Origin: Episyrphus balteatus
Taxonomy: Eukaryota; Arthropoda; Insecta; Diptera; Syrphidae
Direction: 5' to 3'
Assembly: GCF_945859705.1 (NCBI RefSeq)
Contig: NC_079135.1
Span: 78,500,253 to 78,564,252 of the forward strand
DNA: 64,000 bases
Positions 37,810 through 49,800 of this stretch are shown here, one piece after another. The notes under the pieces are model-generated. The model saw only the letters and a program-made list of their open reading frames with translations. It had not been told where the DNA came from and searched no databases. The stretch's first letter is position 1. Every line of letters begins with the position of its first letter. Made by a program: the position numbers and the translations under genes.

Positions 37810-40800
37810 AATGAAATCATTATAGATAATTGTCCGAATAGGTTTTAGATAGTTTTGAGTTTTGAAATGGTTTATGAATTCAGGGTCGACTATGCCAACG
37901 TTCGTGGGCTAAGATCCAATTTCTGTGACGTGTATATTTACACTGTACAAAACAGGCCAGCTGTTTTGGCACTGAGTGAAACGCAAATAGGTGAAAATAC
38001 AGACTGTTCTGAATTTAATCTATTTGGGTATAGCTTGGTGCCATTATTCTTTTCCCACCATGGTCTCGCCGTTTATATTAGAAACGATGTCGCATACCAA
38101 CTTCAACCACAATACGGTCCATGTACAAACACATATTTTAATTTCATGTGGTTTAAATTCACGGTTAATAAGCGCATCATTCATACCTGTTTTATTTATC
38201 GGAGCCCCAATCTGGACAGTAATTCAACTTCTAACGAACTTGATGCTCTGTCCGACTCCATTCAAAGGATTGTTACCCTTTATCCTCGCACTGAAATCGT
38301 TATTACGGGCGATTTCAATGTACACAATTCTTCGTGGCTTCGCTTTTCTGGCCAGACAACACCCGAAGGAAGGTATGCCGAGATCTTTGCTGAGTTAAAC
38401 CACCTAACTCAGCTTGTCAACGAGCCGACTCGAATATCGGACGTTAATGGTCGAGCTGAAAACACTCTAGACTTGTTCCTTACCTCTGACCCTGATAAAT
38501 ACACTGTTAGTGTATTATCGCCTCTAGGCACATCAGACCATTGTGTCATATCAGCGAATTTCTCGTGTCAAACAAACCCAGTTAAAGAAAAAACACCAAG
38601 AAGAACCGTCTGGCAATACGAGAAAGCCAACTGGGAGGGACTCAACGAATTCTTCAAAAACTTTAACTGGTCGCTATGCTTCCTCGATAGTGACGTTGAT
38701 TCCAGTGCTGATATGATAACAAATTTAATTCTCTCCGGAATGAGAAATTTTATCCCGAATAGGGTTAAAACAATCAAACCGAAAGAGAATGCATGGTTTG
38801 ATTCGAGCTGTAAAGAGGTTATCAGGGTTAAAGAGGCAAGCTTTCGATGTTATAAAGCCAATCCCACTGAGGAAAACCGAAAAAAGTTCAAACAAGCTAG
38901 AAAGGCCAGCAACGCCCATATTCGACGAACCAAATTTTTGCATGATCAAGAATTAAGGCAAAAAATACTACAATGTCCCAAAGGTAGTAAAAATTTTTGG
39001 TCATTTGTAAAAAATATTCGCAACACTACCTCGTCGTCGGTTCCAACGCTCGTTTTCAATGACACTCCATTTGTTAGCTCTGTTGACAAAGCTAACCTAC
39101 TTGCGAGGCAGTTCGCTGCCAACTCAACACTGCCTGATAGTGTCATGACTCCGCCAGTACTTGAGCGCGTAAACGGATTCATGGGACAAATCTTCTTTCG
39201 CACTCGTACAGTAGCAAGAGTTCTTAAAGATCTTGACATACACAAATCCGCTGGCCCGGATAGTATCCCCCCCATCGTTCTGAAGAGGTGTTCTTCCACG
39301 CTGGCAAAACCACTGCGTAAGCTTTTCCATCTGTCCTACTCTACAGGTCTCTTTCCGAGTGGATGGAGAACAGCATTTGTCCAGCCTATCCCCAAAAAAG
39401 GCGAATCTTCCTCACCCTCAAACTACCGACCAATCGCACTTACGTCCCTTCTTTCCAAGGTCATGGAAACGTTGATTAACTTTCAACTTAAGAAATATCT
39501 TGAGGAACGGAAGCTTCTTAATGACCGGCAGTACGGCTTTCGTAGCAACAGGTCCACTGGTGATCTGATAGTTTATCTCACCGAGCAGTGGAACAAATCT
39601 TTACATCGTTTTGGAGAAAGTAAGATTGTTGCACTTGATATTTCAAAGGCATTTGATAGAGTTTGGCATCAAGCTCTTCTTTCGAAAATGCGTGCTTTTG
39701 GCGTCGATGAATCTCTTCTTCGTTGGATTAGAAATTACCTTTCGAACCGTTCAATACAAGTCGTATTGGATGGATTCAAGTCTGAAACCCACAAAATAAA
39801 TGCTGGTGTGCCACAGGGCTCCGTTCTGTCTCCGACTCTCTTTCTCATTTTTATAAATGATCTCCTGTCTGAAACTTCTAATCCACTCAACTGTTTTGCA
39901 GATGATAGTACCCTCAGTTTTTCATATTCGTTTCCTGATTCTCGCCCAAGTTCTTCGGAAGTGGATCTTGAACGGCTAAATATGATAAACTCATTAAATT
40001 CTGATCTTAATAGCATTGTCCAATGGGGAATAAGAAATCGCGTAGAATTTAATGCTTCCAAAACTCAATGCTGCTTACTATCATTAAAGAGGAACATGTC
40101 TCCCATGCCACTATCCATGAGTGGTACTTGCATCGAAGAAACCGAAAAGCTTTCCATCCTCGGTATGTGCATTACAAACCACCTCCTGTGGAATGAACAC
40201 ATATTTGACACCGCTAAATCCGCTGCGAAATGTTTAGGTTTCCTCCGAAGATGCAAGAAATTTTTCTCCCCGTCTGATCTAGCAATTATTTATAAGGCGT
40301 ACATTCGTCCAAAGCTTGAATATAACTCCCACATCTGGGCAGGTGCTCCAATAACCTCGTTGAGTTTCTTGGATAGAATACAAAATAGAGCTATAAAAAT
40401 GATAGGTGATAGATCAATAACTGATACAATTACGTCTCTCGAGCACCGTCGTAACGTCTCATGTCTCACGTTGTTCTATCGTTATTTTTATAAGCAGTGC
40501 TCCGATGAAATAGCTAGTTGCATTCCTCCCCTGAAACAATTCAACCGTAATACTCGCGCTTCAAGGAATGCTCATCAGTTTACCCTTGAGTCCAACTTCG
40601 GACGTACCGTCAAATACAGAGATTCCTTCTTCAGCCGCACTACACGAATGTGGAACGCGTTACCCGCCTCTGTTTTCCCATCCCATTTCAAAACTCAGAA
40701 CTTCAAAACTAATGTACATCGGTATCTCCTTTCAAACCCCTCCCTATTTTCCTAATGCTCGTACTGTGTTCACCATATTAAGGGTACATTAATCCCTTTA

Positions 40801-40810
40801 GTGCGCGCTT

Positions 40811-40842
<32 letters not shown>
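37810..40842 (+). mobile_element. Non-LTR (LINE) retrotransposon, near-intact ORF2 with poly(A) tail
   Basis: The unit holds one long EN-RT frame, a 3' untranslated region of about 60 bp and an uninterrupted run of 27 A (40816-40842). ATTTAGTA occurs both at 37802 and directly after the A run (40842), a possible target duplication that would place the 5' end near 37810, so the copy lacks ORF1 and is 5'-truncated. Base composition is markedly less AT-rich than the flanks, consistent with a recent arrival. Confidence 0.9.
37867..40755 (+). CDS. LINE ORF2: apurinic-type endonuclease plus reverse transcriptase
   Basis: The frame is uninterrupted for 962 codons from the first ATG (37867); a stop lies upstream at 37846. 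Residues 1-230 form an exonuclease/endonuclease/phosphatase-type endonuclease: YANVRGLRSN, ALSETQIG, VITGDFNVHNSSW and LGTSDHCVI carry the expected catalytic Asn, Glu, Asp and His. The reverse transcriptase follows: SAGPDSIPP, NYRPIALTSLLSKVMET, LDISKAFDRVWH (motif A), GVPQGSVLSP and CFADDS (catalytic Asp pair). The C-terminal part contains AYIRPKLEYNSHIWAGA and MWNALPASVFP, as in CR1/jockey-group elements. There is no RNase H domain. All catalytic motifs are present and no stop or frameshift is seen, so the protein may be functional. Exact clade is not assigned. Confidence 0.95.
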   Translation: MVYEFRVDYANVRGLRSNFCDVYIYTVQNRPAVLALSETQIGENTDCSEFNLFGYSLVPLFFSHHGLAVYIRNDVAYQLQPQYGPCTNTYFNFMWFKFTVNKRIIHTCFIYRSPNLDSNSTSNELDALSDSIQRIVTLYPRTEIVITGDFNVHNSSWLRFSGQTTPEGRYAEIFAELNHLTQLVNEPTRISDVNGRAENTLDLFLTSDPDKYTVSVLSPLGTSDHCVISANFSCQTNPVKEKTPRRTVWQYEKANWEGLNEFFKNFNWSLCFLDSDVDSSADMITNLILSGMRNFIPNRVKTIKPKENAWFDSSCKEVIRVKEASFRCYKANPTEENRKKFKQARKASNAHIRRTKFLHDQELRQKILQCPKGSKNFWSFVKNIRNTTSSSVPTLVFNDTPFVSSVDKANLLARQFAANSTLPDSVMTPPVLERVNGFMGQIFFRTRTVARVLKDLDIHKSAGPDSIPPIVLKRCSSTLAKPLRKLFHLSYSTGLFPSGWRTAFVQPIPKKGESSSPSNYRPIALTSLLSKVMETLINFQLKKYLEERKLLNDRQYGFRSNRSTGDLIVYLTEQWNKSLHRFGESKIVALDISKAFDRVWHQALLSKMRAFGVDESLLRWIRNYLSNRSIQVVLDGFKSETHKINAGVPQGSVLSPTLFLIFINDLLSETSNPLNCFADDSTLSFSYSFPDSRPSSSEVDLERLNMINSLNSDLNSIVQWGIRNRVEFNASKTQCCLLSLKRNMSPMPLSMSGTCIEETEKLSILGMCITNHLLWNEHIFDTAKSAAKCLGFLRRCKKFFSPSDLAIIYKAYIRPKLEYNSHIWAGAPITSLSFLDRIQNRAIKMIGDRSITDTITSLEHRRNVSCLTLFYRYFYKQCSDEIASCIPPLKQFNRNTRASRNAHQFTLESNFGRTVKYRDSFFSRTTRMWNALPASVFPSHFKTQNFKTNVHRYLLSNPSLFS

Positions 40843-42009
40843 TTTAGTACAATGGGTAAACTGAACTTTAAAAAAAAAATCAAAACCAGAAATGTTAAGA
40901 TTAAGTTCATTATCTGGGGCCTATTGGAAATTGTTTTTTTTTTTTTTTAAGAATATTAGGCGAGATGGTAATGAAAGGAAATGTATAAATATGCAAGAGT
41001 CAAAAGGTGAATTAGGACTTCATAATTTAAAATAAAATTTTAATATGTAGTTTTCTTTTTAATAGTTAAAATTTTATTATACCAAAATAATTTAAATTAT
41101 AAAAAAAAAAAAATAGAACATAGAAAAATTGCACGGTAGTAACACACATTTTATGAAGTGTTAAAAGCTATGCTTATAACCTGTGATGAGTTATTAAACT
41201 CTAATTCTACCTACACACGCAAAATGTTAAAAAATAAAAAAAAAAAAATAGTACGGCAATGATCCAATACATTTATACACAACTCGCTTCCATATAAATA
41301 TTAATCAAAAAAAATTTAAATAAAAGGTATTAAAATAAAAACAATAAAAAAATAAATCGCGTACATTCATTGTACAATTAATTTTAGGCGCAAATACATA
41401 ATAGAAAAAAAATAATTGCAAAACATGCTGTTTTATACAATGTATTAAAAAAAAGTAGAAATAATTTTGAAATAATTAAATAAAGACTGTAGTTAATTTT
41501 TTTAACAAATCAATGAAAAACAAAAAATAATTAATATAATAATTAAATAGTTTAATTTATTATAATTAAAATATTTGAAAGGTTATAATAAAATCGTATG
41601 AATTGATGAAAGGGGAAAAAACAGATAGTTATTTTATTCAAATACATTTCATTTTGATTAAGATGACCTATAGAGAATATTTATTATCTTCTTTTCTGCC
41701 TACAATAATGTACAAATCACACTCAATGTTGATACCATAGTGCAACACAAACTATTTTAAATAGGTTTTTTTTTAATAGATTTTGTTTTTTTTTTTTTTT
41801 TTTGAAGATTAATTCTTTTTTTAATAAAATTTAATGCTTTCTAGGCTTTACATGTAAATTGCGTTGTGTAATTAAATTGATTTAAAAAAAGGAGGAAAAT
41901 AAATTTATACAAAAGCAAAATTTCAAGTTTTTGTTTTATTATAAAAAACTAAGGTTTTACAAATGCAATAGATCACAATGGAAAAAAAGGTAAACCAAAA
42001 CTATGGTCT
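40843..42009. other. AT-rich non-coding stretch
   Basis: Dominated by A/T homopolymers. No gene or complete repeat recognised. Confidence 0.4.
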
Positions 42010-42190
42010 TACGTAGTAGAAGAAACAAATTTATTATGTACAGCTATTAAGACACCTCCCCCCAATTCCTTCGAGTTTCCAACATGACGATCCTTTCTAT
42101 AAACTAACAACTCTTGGCAAAAAAGTTCCGTGTCCAAAAAACTTGGGTTTAACCAGGTTTCTGTCAGAGCAAAAATATCATAGTAAGTAC
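42010..42190 (-). pseudogene. Fragment of a second LINE endonuclease domain
   Basis: The minus strand encodes YDIFALTETWLNPSFLD, then ELLVYRKDRHVGNSKE and LGGGVLIAV. This is the standard early part of LINE endonucleases ('D...LTETWL....S..EL.....Y..YR.DR......GGGVLIAV'). It differs from the intact element at 37.8 kb and belongs to another family. Only about 60 codons survive. Confidence 0.8.
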
Positions 42191-42659
42191 TAGCTATATA
42201 ACACCTGAATCTTATTTAAAAAAAATTCTCTATCGTTTTCCGTTTTCCATGATAAGTAGGAACTTTTCACTGGAATGGAAAAGTATTCATCAAAACTTTA
42301 AATAAGCGATTTTTAAAAGGAACACTCCTAAGAAAATACTGCAAGTACATATAATCAACTCCCACAGAACACAGAAGAGATATGCAAGTGGATAGTATTC
42401 AATTTTTTTAAATCCCAAAAAACTGTTTTTGCATTGAAGCGCATTAAAAAAATAAATAAAGTGACATTTTAAGAAATTTCCTCAGATTAATATCATGTTT
42501 ACTTAACTTTTTAAGCTCGAAAATAATTTCAACGTTCTTTCATAGACCTGGAGAAAAATAATTACGATTACTCGAATTTTTGAAAACGTTGCTAAGCATC
42601 TGCACCTTGATCATTTACACTTCTCAATTATTTTATTATTTTAAAGCAATGTGGATACT

Positions 42660-42830
42660 CTTACTTAAAAAAAAATATTTAAAGTCGTTACGTGCCGTTA
42701 CTTTTGGCCCTAAAAACCAATTTCCTCTGAAGCATCAAGTTTTAAGTACCTTAATTAAACCATCCGCTTGGGCTGCAGCTTTTTGCACAAATAGACGGAC
42801 AGAATTGAAGGACTAATTTTCATGTAAATA
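42660..42830. repeat. Diverged third copy of the dispersed (GACA)n repeat
   Basis: GTGCCGTTACTTTTGGCC, GGGCTGCAGCT and a residual AGACGGACAGAATTG stand in the same order as in the copies ending at 18680 and 25875. The (GACA)n run is nearly lost. Confidence 0.5.
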
Positions 42831-43116
42831 CAATTCTAACCGGAAAAATTGAATTTAAAGTTCGAAAAATTCCTCCTATTTTTTATTATTTCTCAGACGA
42901 AACAATCAACTTTTTTTCTGAAATTTGGCGGCGAACACAACTTTCAATTCAGAATATAGACTAATCGTTTTCACTAAGTAGATTTGCAAAAAGTGAAGTA
43001 AAGGACACAAGTATTATAAGATCTGAAAGAAACAGAAAGCATTCGTAAAAAGTGATACAGACCAATTATTTTGTGTTTGGACTCGTATAATAATCAAAAC
43101 ATCTCTCAACTTTCAG

Positions 43117-43292
43117 GACTGTACTTAGATAGACCGATGAAAACTTCCTTCAGAAAAAGAACAGAAGTCATCTGTTTGATGACTACACTCGCGCTTGATA
43201 TTAATCTGGTTCTCAAAAATGGTCCAAAGATAGATTTCTATTACTTACGCTCAATCACCAATTGTAATACAAAGGAATACTTTTCAGCATGA
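43117..43292 (+). CDS. Exon-like segment, unknown
   Basis: Acceptor CTCTCAACTTTCAG is followed by 58 codons: LYLDRPMKTSFRKRTEVICL, MTTLALDINLVLKNGPK, DFYYLRSITN, stop TGA at 43290-43292. No family is recognised. The phase fits the donor at 37571. The open stretch is short enough to be chance. Confidence 0.25.
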
Positions 43293-43832
43293 ATTTCGTT
43301 AGCTTGTCTACTTTTTTTTTAATGAAATACAATATTTTCTTGTTCACTCAAATCTTGTGGAACTCACCACAAATTTTCATATGGAAACTTTCTCAACTAT
43401 ACATAAAACAAAGCCATATAAAGAATAAAGTGCTAGAATCTCTAGTTATTATATATTTGTTTTGATTTTTCAAATGCTTTAAAATGCTTAAAATTATGAG
43501 TTTAATATTTAAATGTACAAAATTATCTTTTCTGATGTCTTTAAATAAATTCAATAATCAATCACATTATCACTGAAGTCAAGAAATAACTTGTTTTTTT
43601 GTTATCGTTTTGTTTTTTTTTTTTTTAAATACAACTTAAAGTTAATCTTAAAAATAAAAAGAGCTTAGAGCCTAGTTAACAAATTAACAAATTATTTGAA
43701 AAATATGATCGAATGCAAATCATATTCAAGTCTTTTAAGAATACTTAAAAATATTTAAAATATAATAATATTTCTAATAGGAAATATGATAAGTGCATTA
43801 TCTTTTTTTTTCTACTTCTAGCTCTTGGTTGA

Positions 43833-46800
43833 TTATATATGTTTTTCAGGCATTTTGTTTTGCTTTAAATTAAGCTGAACACTTTGCGAGAACATTTTTA
43901 TTATCCCATAGTACTTATTTGAAAACACTTTTAAGAAGCTGGGCACGTTTTTACTGGCTAGTTCGGAACAGAATTGGGGGTACTTTCGGTATGCTGGTTG
44001 CATTTCGTCCCATATTGTTAATATATCACATTCATCGCTTTAAAGTTGAAGAAAATACAAATAAAAGCATTAGTTTTTGGTTTTAGTTATAAATATTTGA
44101 AAAGTAACTACTTAGCTGCGTTGGAACAATCACTAAAGGACAATATTAAATACTGGATCTTTAGCTGTGAGCACTGGTTGTAAATTTCGGATGATTGCTG
44201 CCGACTGAAAACCGAATAAATGCTTTCGGTTCTTTCGCTAAGTATTAAAAAAAAATGATTGAAACACTTCAAAAATTGTGTACAGTTTTTTAAAAACAAA
44301 TAAAATATTAATAATAGCTGTGTTTTATTTTCCTCATGATCCAGATCATTGTTTTTATTAGCTTTACAACAAAACCAGGATTTTGTTTTGTTATTGTTAT
44401 GCAAATAAATTAATGATCTGATCGGGATCACGAGGAAAATAAAACACAGCTAATAATGCAAATAGAGTAATTGAAAACTTTATGGGGGACCACTATGGTG
44501 ACAGCCTAAAAAAGAGCTAATTTTTGGAGTTTTCCTTACAGAAAACTCCTAATGTTCATTCGATAAGTATATTTGTGAAAATATTATAATAGGTAAATAT
44601 GTATGTATGTAATGGTAAAATGTTTTGGATCAAAATGTGGAAAATTCAGGGAGTTATTCGCAATCTGCCAAAGATAAAAAAATGATAAAAAGTTTCCTAA
44701 CTGCTATGAATATGAATTAATAAAAAAAAAACTTTAACCAAACTAAAAGGTATTTCTCCTGCCAAGAATCTCAATCAAAAAAAATTTGATGTTAAAGAAA
44801 ATTTTTATTTTTTATTATATGTATGTATATTTAAAAGAAGCTGCAAAAAGTATCAAGTCAATTAGTTTTTTTTTTTAATTGAATCATTTATTTGCAAAAC
44901 ATGATAAGTCCACTTTTTTTCAAAATTCGTTTTTTGACTAAATTTGTACTCCAGGGATAACCACGTCTGTCTTTAAAATATCAACTATCTACTCCATCTA
45001 TATCCGATTTTACAGCTACGCGAAATATTTTTTTAGCATCAAAAACAGAATAAGTCCCGGACTTATCATCTTTTGAAAATAAACAACAGCTTCTTTTTAT
45101 GTAAATGGTATATTAGATTAATGGCTGAAAATCTTAAGTTTAAAGCTACTTTAAAGTTAAATTAGCAGTCCGGACATTGTATTTTATTCTCAAATACAAT
45201 TGTTTGATAGACTGGGGCTAAAAGCAAAATTGCATATCCATTTAAAAACTAATTTCACATCCGTTTATTTTCAAAGTATGATAAGTCCAAAAGCGTTTTT
45301 ATTTTTTATCTTTTGAGCTATCGCTCCAAAAATTAAAAACGAAACGGTATTTTGTAGCTAGGCAAGAGTTCTACAGAATATATTTTTTATAAATTTTTCT
45401 ACGCATATCAAAAGAAAATAGAACGTTTTTTTCTTCTCCTGAAAAATTTAAAATCATGGACTTATCATGTTTTGCAAATAAATGATTCAATTATACCTAC
45501 TGCAGCAAATTTTAAGATCAAGTTTTGAAAAAACCGAGTTTAATTTGCGAATTTGCGAGATTGAGAGTCAGATTTGAGAATCTGACAGCTAAAAGAGGGG
45601 GTGAAGAGGGGAAAAAGTGCAAAAATCTCAGATTTCGTGATCTATTTGCGACTTGGGCTTTAAAAAAAATGGATTCGAGATTCAAAAATCTGAATGTCGA
45701 TTTTTATCAAGATTCACACATACAAGCACACGCACTTTCATACAAACTCCTCTGTTTTACATTTGCCTGAACATTTGTTGTTGTTTTATTTTAAAATGTT
45801 TATATAGATTTTTGGTGATATCAAGCTAAGATTCAATACCTTATTTGGTGCATATCCAAATGTGCATGATTAACAATTGGCCTTTTAGTTGTCAAATGAA
45901 CAGTTCCAATGATATCAACAGGACCTGCAAATAATTAAAAAAAAAAAACATTCAAATTAAAAAATAAAACCAAAATAGGAAATTTAAAAATACCTACCCC
46001 CAAAAACTGCATTTTTCTCTGTATTTAGATTAATCCATTCTAACATGTTTTCTAGTTCATCACTATGAGTTTTGGACGGCAAATATTCTTCATATACATT
46101 CTACAAATAGCAATTCAAATTTTATTTAACATGAGAGGTATAAAAAATATTTCTTTTATTTTTAACTCACCACAACCCCTGGGTCAACAATGCTTGTAAG
46201 AAAAACAGCAAGCGATATTGATAAAAACAAATTACTATGTTTGTGATTTCTTAGTTTTGAATAAAGCGTCGGTGCTAGTACACAACCTTGAGTATAACAT
46301 AAGAAAAACAATTTCTTTATACTGAATCCAATAAAAATGAATACAGCAAATTGAGCTAAGCTATACAAGTAGTGATAGCTAAATGTTGAATCTGTTTTCG
46401 AATTAGATTTTGGCCACTGTGTTTTCTTTTCAGGTTCTTTTGGTTTACTTTCTAATAAATCTGCATCTACAGTAGGTTTCTCTTCATTTTCAACCTGACT
46501 TTCAGGTTTCGATGAATGATCTGCAGATGTACTCGTATTTTCTCTTTTTAAATCTAGCCCTGAATCGAACTGGTTTTCATGCTTTCGTTCCTTATTGGTT
46601 TCTTTAATTTGTTTTTTAAGGCATTTAATTTCATTAAGAAATGATTCGTGTTCTTTTCCGACATCTTTTTTCATTTTGTTTCGTTCCTCTTTGTATTTTT
46701 GGAATTCATAATCGCACTTTTCCAACAAATCGAGACATTCTTTAAGTGCCTTTTCGGTTTTCTCATTCGACATGTCTTTCATTGAAATGTGATTCTCTTC

Positions 46801-49800
46801 AAGAAACTCTTCCAAAACGTATTTTTTTGCTCTTTCCACATAATCGGTGTCTTCAGATTTTGGAGTCTGTATTCGCCATTTTCGGAGAAATTTTGCCAAC
46901 AGAACAACTCCATACAGGCAGTAGGGTTTGGCAAATAGAATTTTAATCACCTCCCACACATCATAGATATCCACTTCAGCATAATCTGAATTACACGCGA
47001 GAAGACATGTTGTGAAGTTGGTTTTTCGTTGCAATGTCCACTGCAATACCAAGTCGCGATATACCGAAAACGGATTATCTGTTGAACTCGCATAGCCAGA
47101 TTTTTCTAATAAATCTATAATAGTTCCCTGCGAACTGATGGCCAGTAGAATACCGAGAGTGATGCTTTTTAAGAAATTATCCGATCTTGACTGTGATTTG
47201 TATATTCGAACTAAGCTTATGAAGAAAAGTGCAAATGCCGGTCCGTTTTGCCATGCAAAGAAATACTTTTTATTTTCGTATGTGAAATAATAAGCTAGAA
47301 TGTTTGAGAGGAATTGAGTTATTGTGTAATCGATTGAAAATCGGCTCGAAACTAGACCGAGACTCCATGGAGTAATTAAAATTAGAACTTGAGTTGCGTA
47401 AACGACCGATGAAAATTGCCAACAAAGCAATGAGGCGGTTGTTAAAATAGTAAGTTTTATTATCTAAAAAGAAATTATTATTTATGTTTGTTATGAATAA
47501 AATTTGTGTTAAACTAACCATAATTGGATTGAAATAATGCTGATTTGGTTTTTTACTCTTTGAAGCTTTATTGATGCAAATGCACAAATAGAACATTTGC
47601 CAAAAAATTAATGGGAATGCGAAGTTTTCTCTTGCTACTGGACGATCGTAGATTTTAGAAACATTTTTATGAAAGATTATATAAGATGCTACGGCGTAGA
47701 TACCACCTAGAAGATTTTCACTGTAACGAAAAACGAATGTATAAAATAAAAAATTGAAATTAAATGCACGAATATTGTTATTTTAATAAGCATTTTAAAT
47801 TCATAATTTTTAGCCCAGTTATCTCTCATTTATACAGGGTAGGGTGGTCCAATTTTTTGGTTTTTACATTTCCGTTGTTCCCCACTCAAAAATTGGTTGC
47901 ATATGTGTTTTGTATTACACACGTGAAATTTCAGCTTTTTAGGTGAAGTGTAAGTGGGCGCTCAACAGGCTCAAAGTTTTTGCTCAGATGCTGGTATAGC
48001 TGGGTCCTCATGCCTAGTAATTAACTCTTGTTTTGATTTATCAAGTGAATTAAGTTATGATGTGGTAAAGTTTTTCATAAAAAACCAATAGTTAAGTGAT
48101 ATTTTCACAGATAATAATTTTTGTTCATTTAAATTCGTCTGTAAGTATTTTTTGCTTAAATTTATCAAAACAGAATTAATCAATAAAATACGAGCTAGTG
48201 ACTCAAAACCAAAGAAACGTGAAAATCATTTACTTGGTTGTCGGGAACATGCGTGCTTATCATGTTTAAGCCAAATTCCAACCTCAAGCCAAGTCCTAAT
48301 ACAATATAATCAGATATTAAGGGTAAGGTAAGGGTAACAAAGTCTAATATTCCAAAGCTGATGAGCGCCCTCTTCCTTTTAGTTTTGAAGGCTAAAACTT
48401 TCAGCATATGTTGGTATTGATGTCTGTAGCAAAATAATGGGTGGGGAACTAATGAATTATATGGTTTATTTTTTTGCCTTATAACGTGGACCACACTAAT
48501 ACAGGGTGTCCCAAAAGTTAACGTCGAAACGAAAACGGTAGATAGGCTAGGTGGTGACAGTTATCAGAAAAATAATAAAAAAAATCGCAGCCATATATTT
48601 TGGGAGTTATGGGCATTTGAAAAAAGTCGAAAAAATGGTCACCCTGTGACGGTTTTTCATGTGCCGTGACTACAAATCTTAATTTTTCTCATTTTTTTTT
48701 CTTTTGTTACGGAGCCTTGAATAACCCTGCTATCAAATGCATTCAAAAATTTTAACTCAGCTGCATCAGTTTTAAAGAAAATATTACTTTTTTACCCAAC
48801 TTAGTACTAAAAAAATCTACATGAATCTAATTCAATGAGCCGTAGTGTAAAAAAAATGCACTACGATGTTTCGGCAAGTTGCCTTAAAAGTCGGTGTGTT
48901 CAATTCTCTTTTCAAAATGGTATAACATTGTTGGGAATATTTCATAAATAACCGAGATTTCTTAAGAAATTCGACTTTTTTTTAGGTAATTTTTCCATAT
49001 TATTTAATTTTTTGTATTTTGAATGGTTCTGAAAGGGTATAAAACTTGAATAATATGGAAAAATTACCTCATAAAAAAGTCGGATTTTTTAAGAAAAAAA
49101 TGCCCATAACTCCCAAAATATATAGCTGCGATTTTTTTTATTATTTTTCTTATAACTGTCACCACCTACCCTATCTACCGTTTTCGTTTCGACGTTAACT
49201 TTTAGGACACCCTGTATAGTTATCTCTCATACTAAAGAGGCAAAAACAAGAGATCGTCAAACATTACAACATGCCCAACTACTAAACAGATCTGGCATAA
49301 ACTGGATCAAAAAAAACTTATGTTTTCTATGTGTAGATTGTAATAGGTTTAATAACTGGATACTGTCGCATAGACAGACACGCCGTAAGTTGTTTTAAAG
49401 GAGAAGAAGAAGGTACAATATAACACCTTCCATGCTCATATCTTGCTATTTCCAGTTAACGCAAATTATGCTTGGAAAAATACTCAACACAGACAGCTTC
49501 AATTAGTGAGGAAATTTTTTTGCAATATTATGGAATTACAACAGGCCAATAAGATGTTTTAATCCGTCAGCTGTTTTCTTGACAGCCATTTCTACCTAAG
49601 CTTATTTGATGTTTTTAATGGTAGGGTTGACTTCCAAGTACAATATACCAAAATTTTCGAAACATTGGGAAATTTTGGAAAATCTTTTATGACAATTTAG
49701 AAGTTACTTCCAAGTTTCAAAAAGAGAATTTTTAGCGAAACGTTGGATAAAATATGAATTGAGTTTTTTTTAATTAATTGCTATGTAGGGAATTGATCAT

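Noticed and set aside
45525..45770. 81-codon plus-strand frame
   Set aside because: Lies between a MITE and a DPY19 exon, on the opposite strand; composed of repeated AATCTGA/AGATT words.
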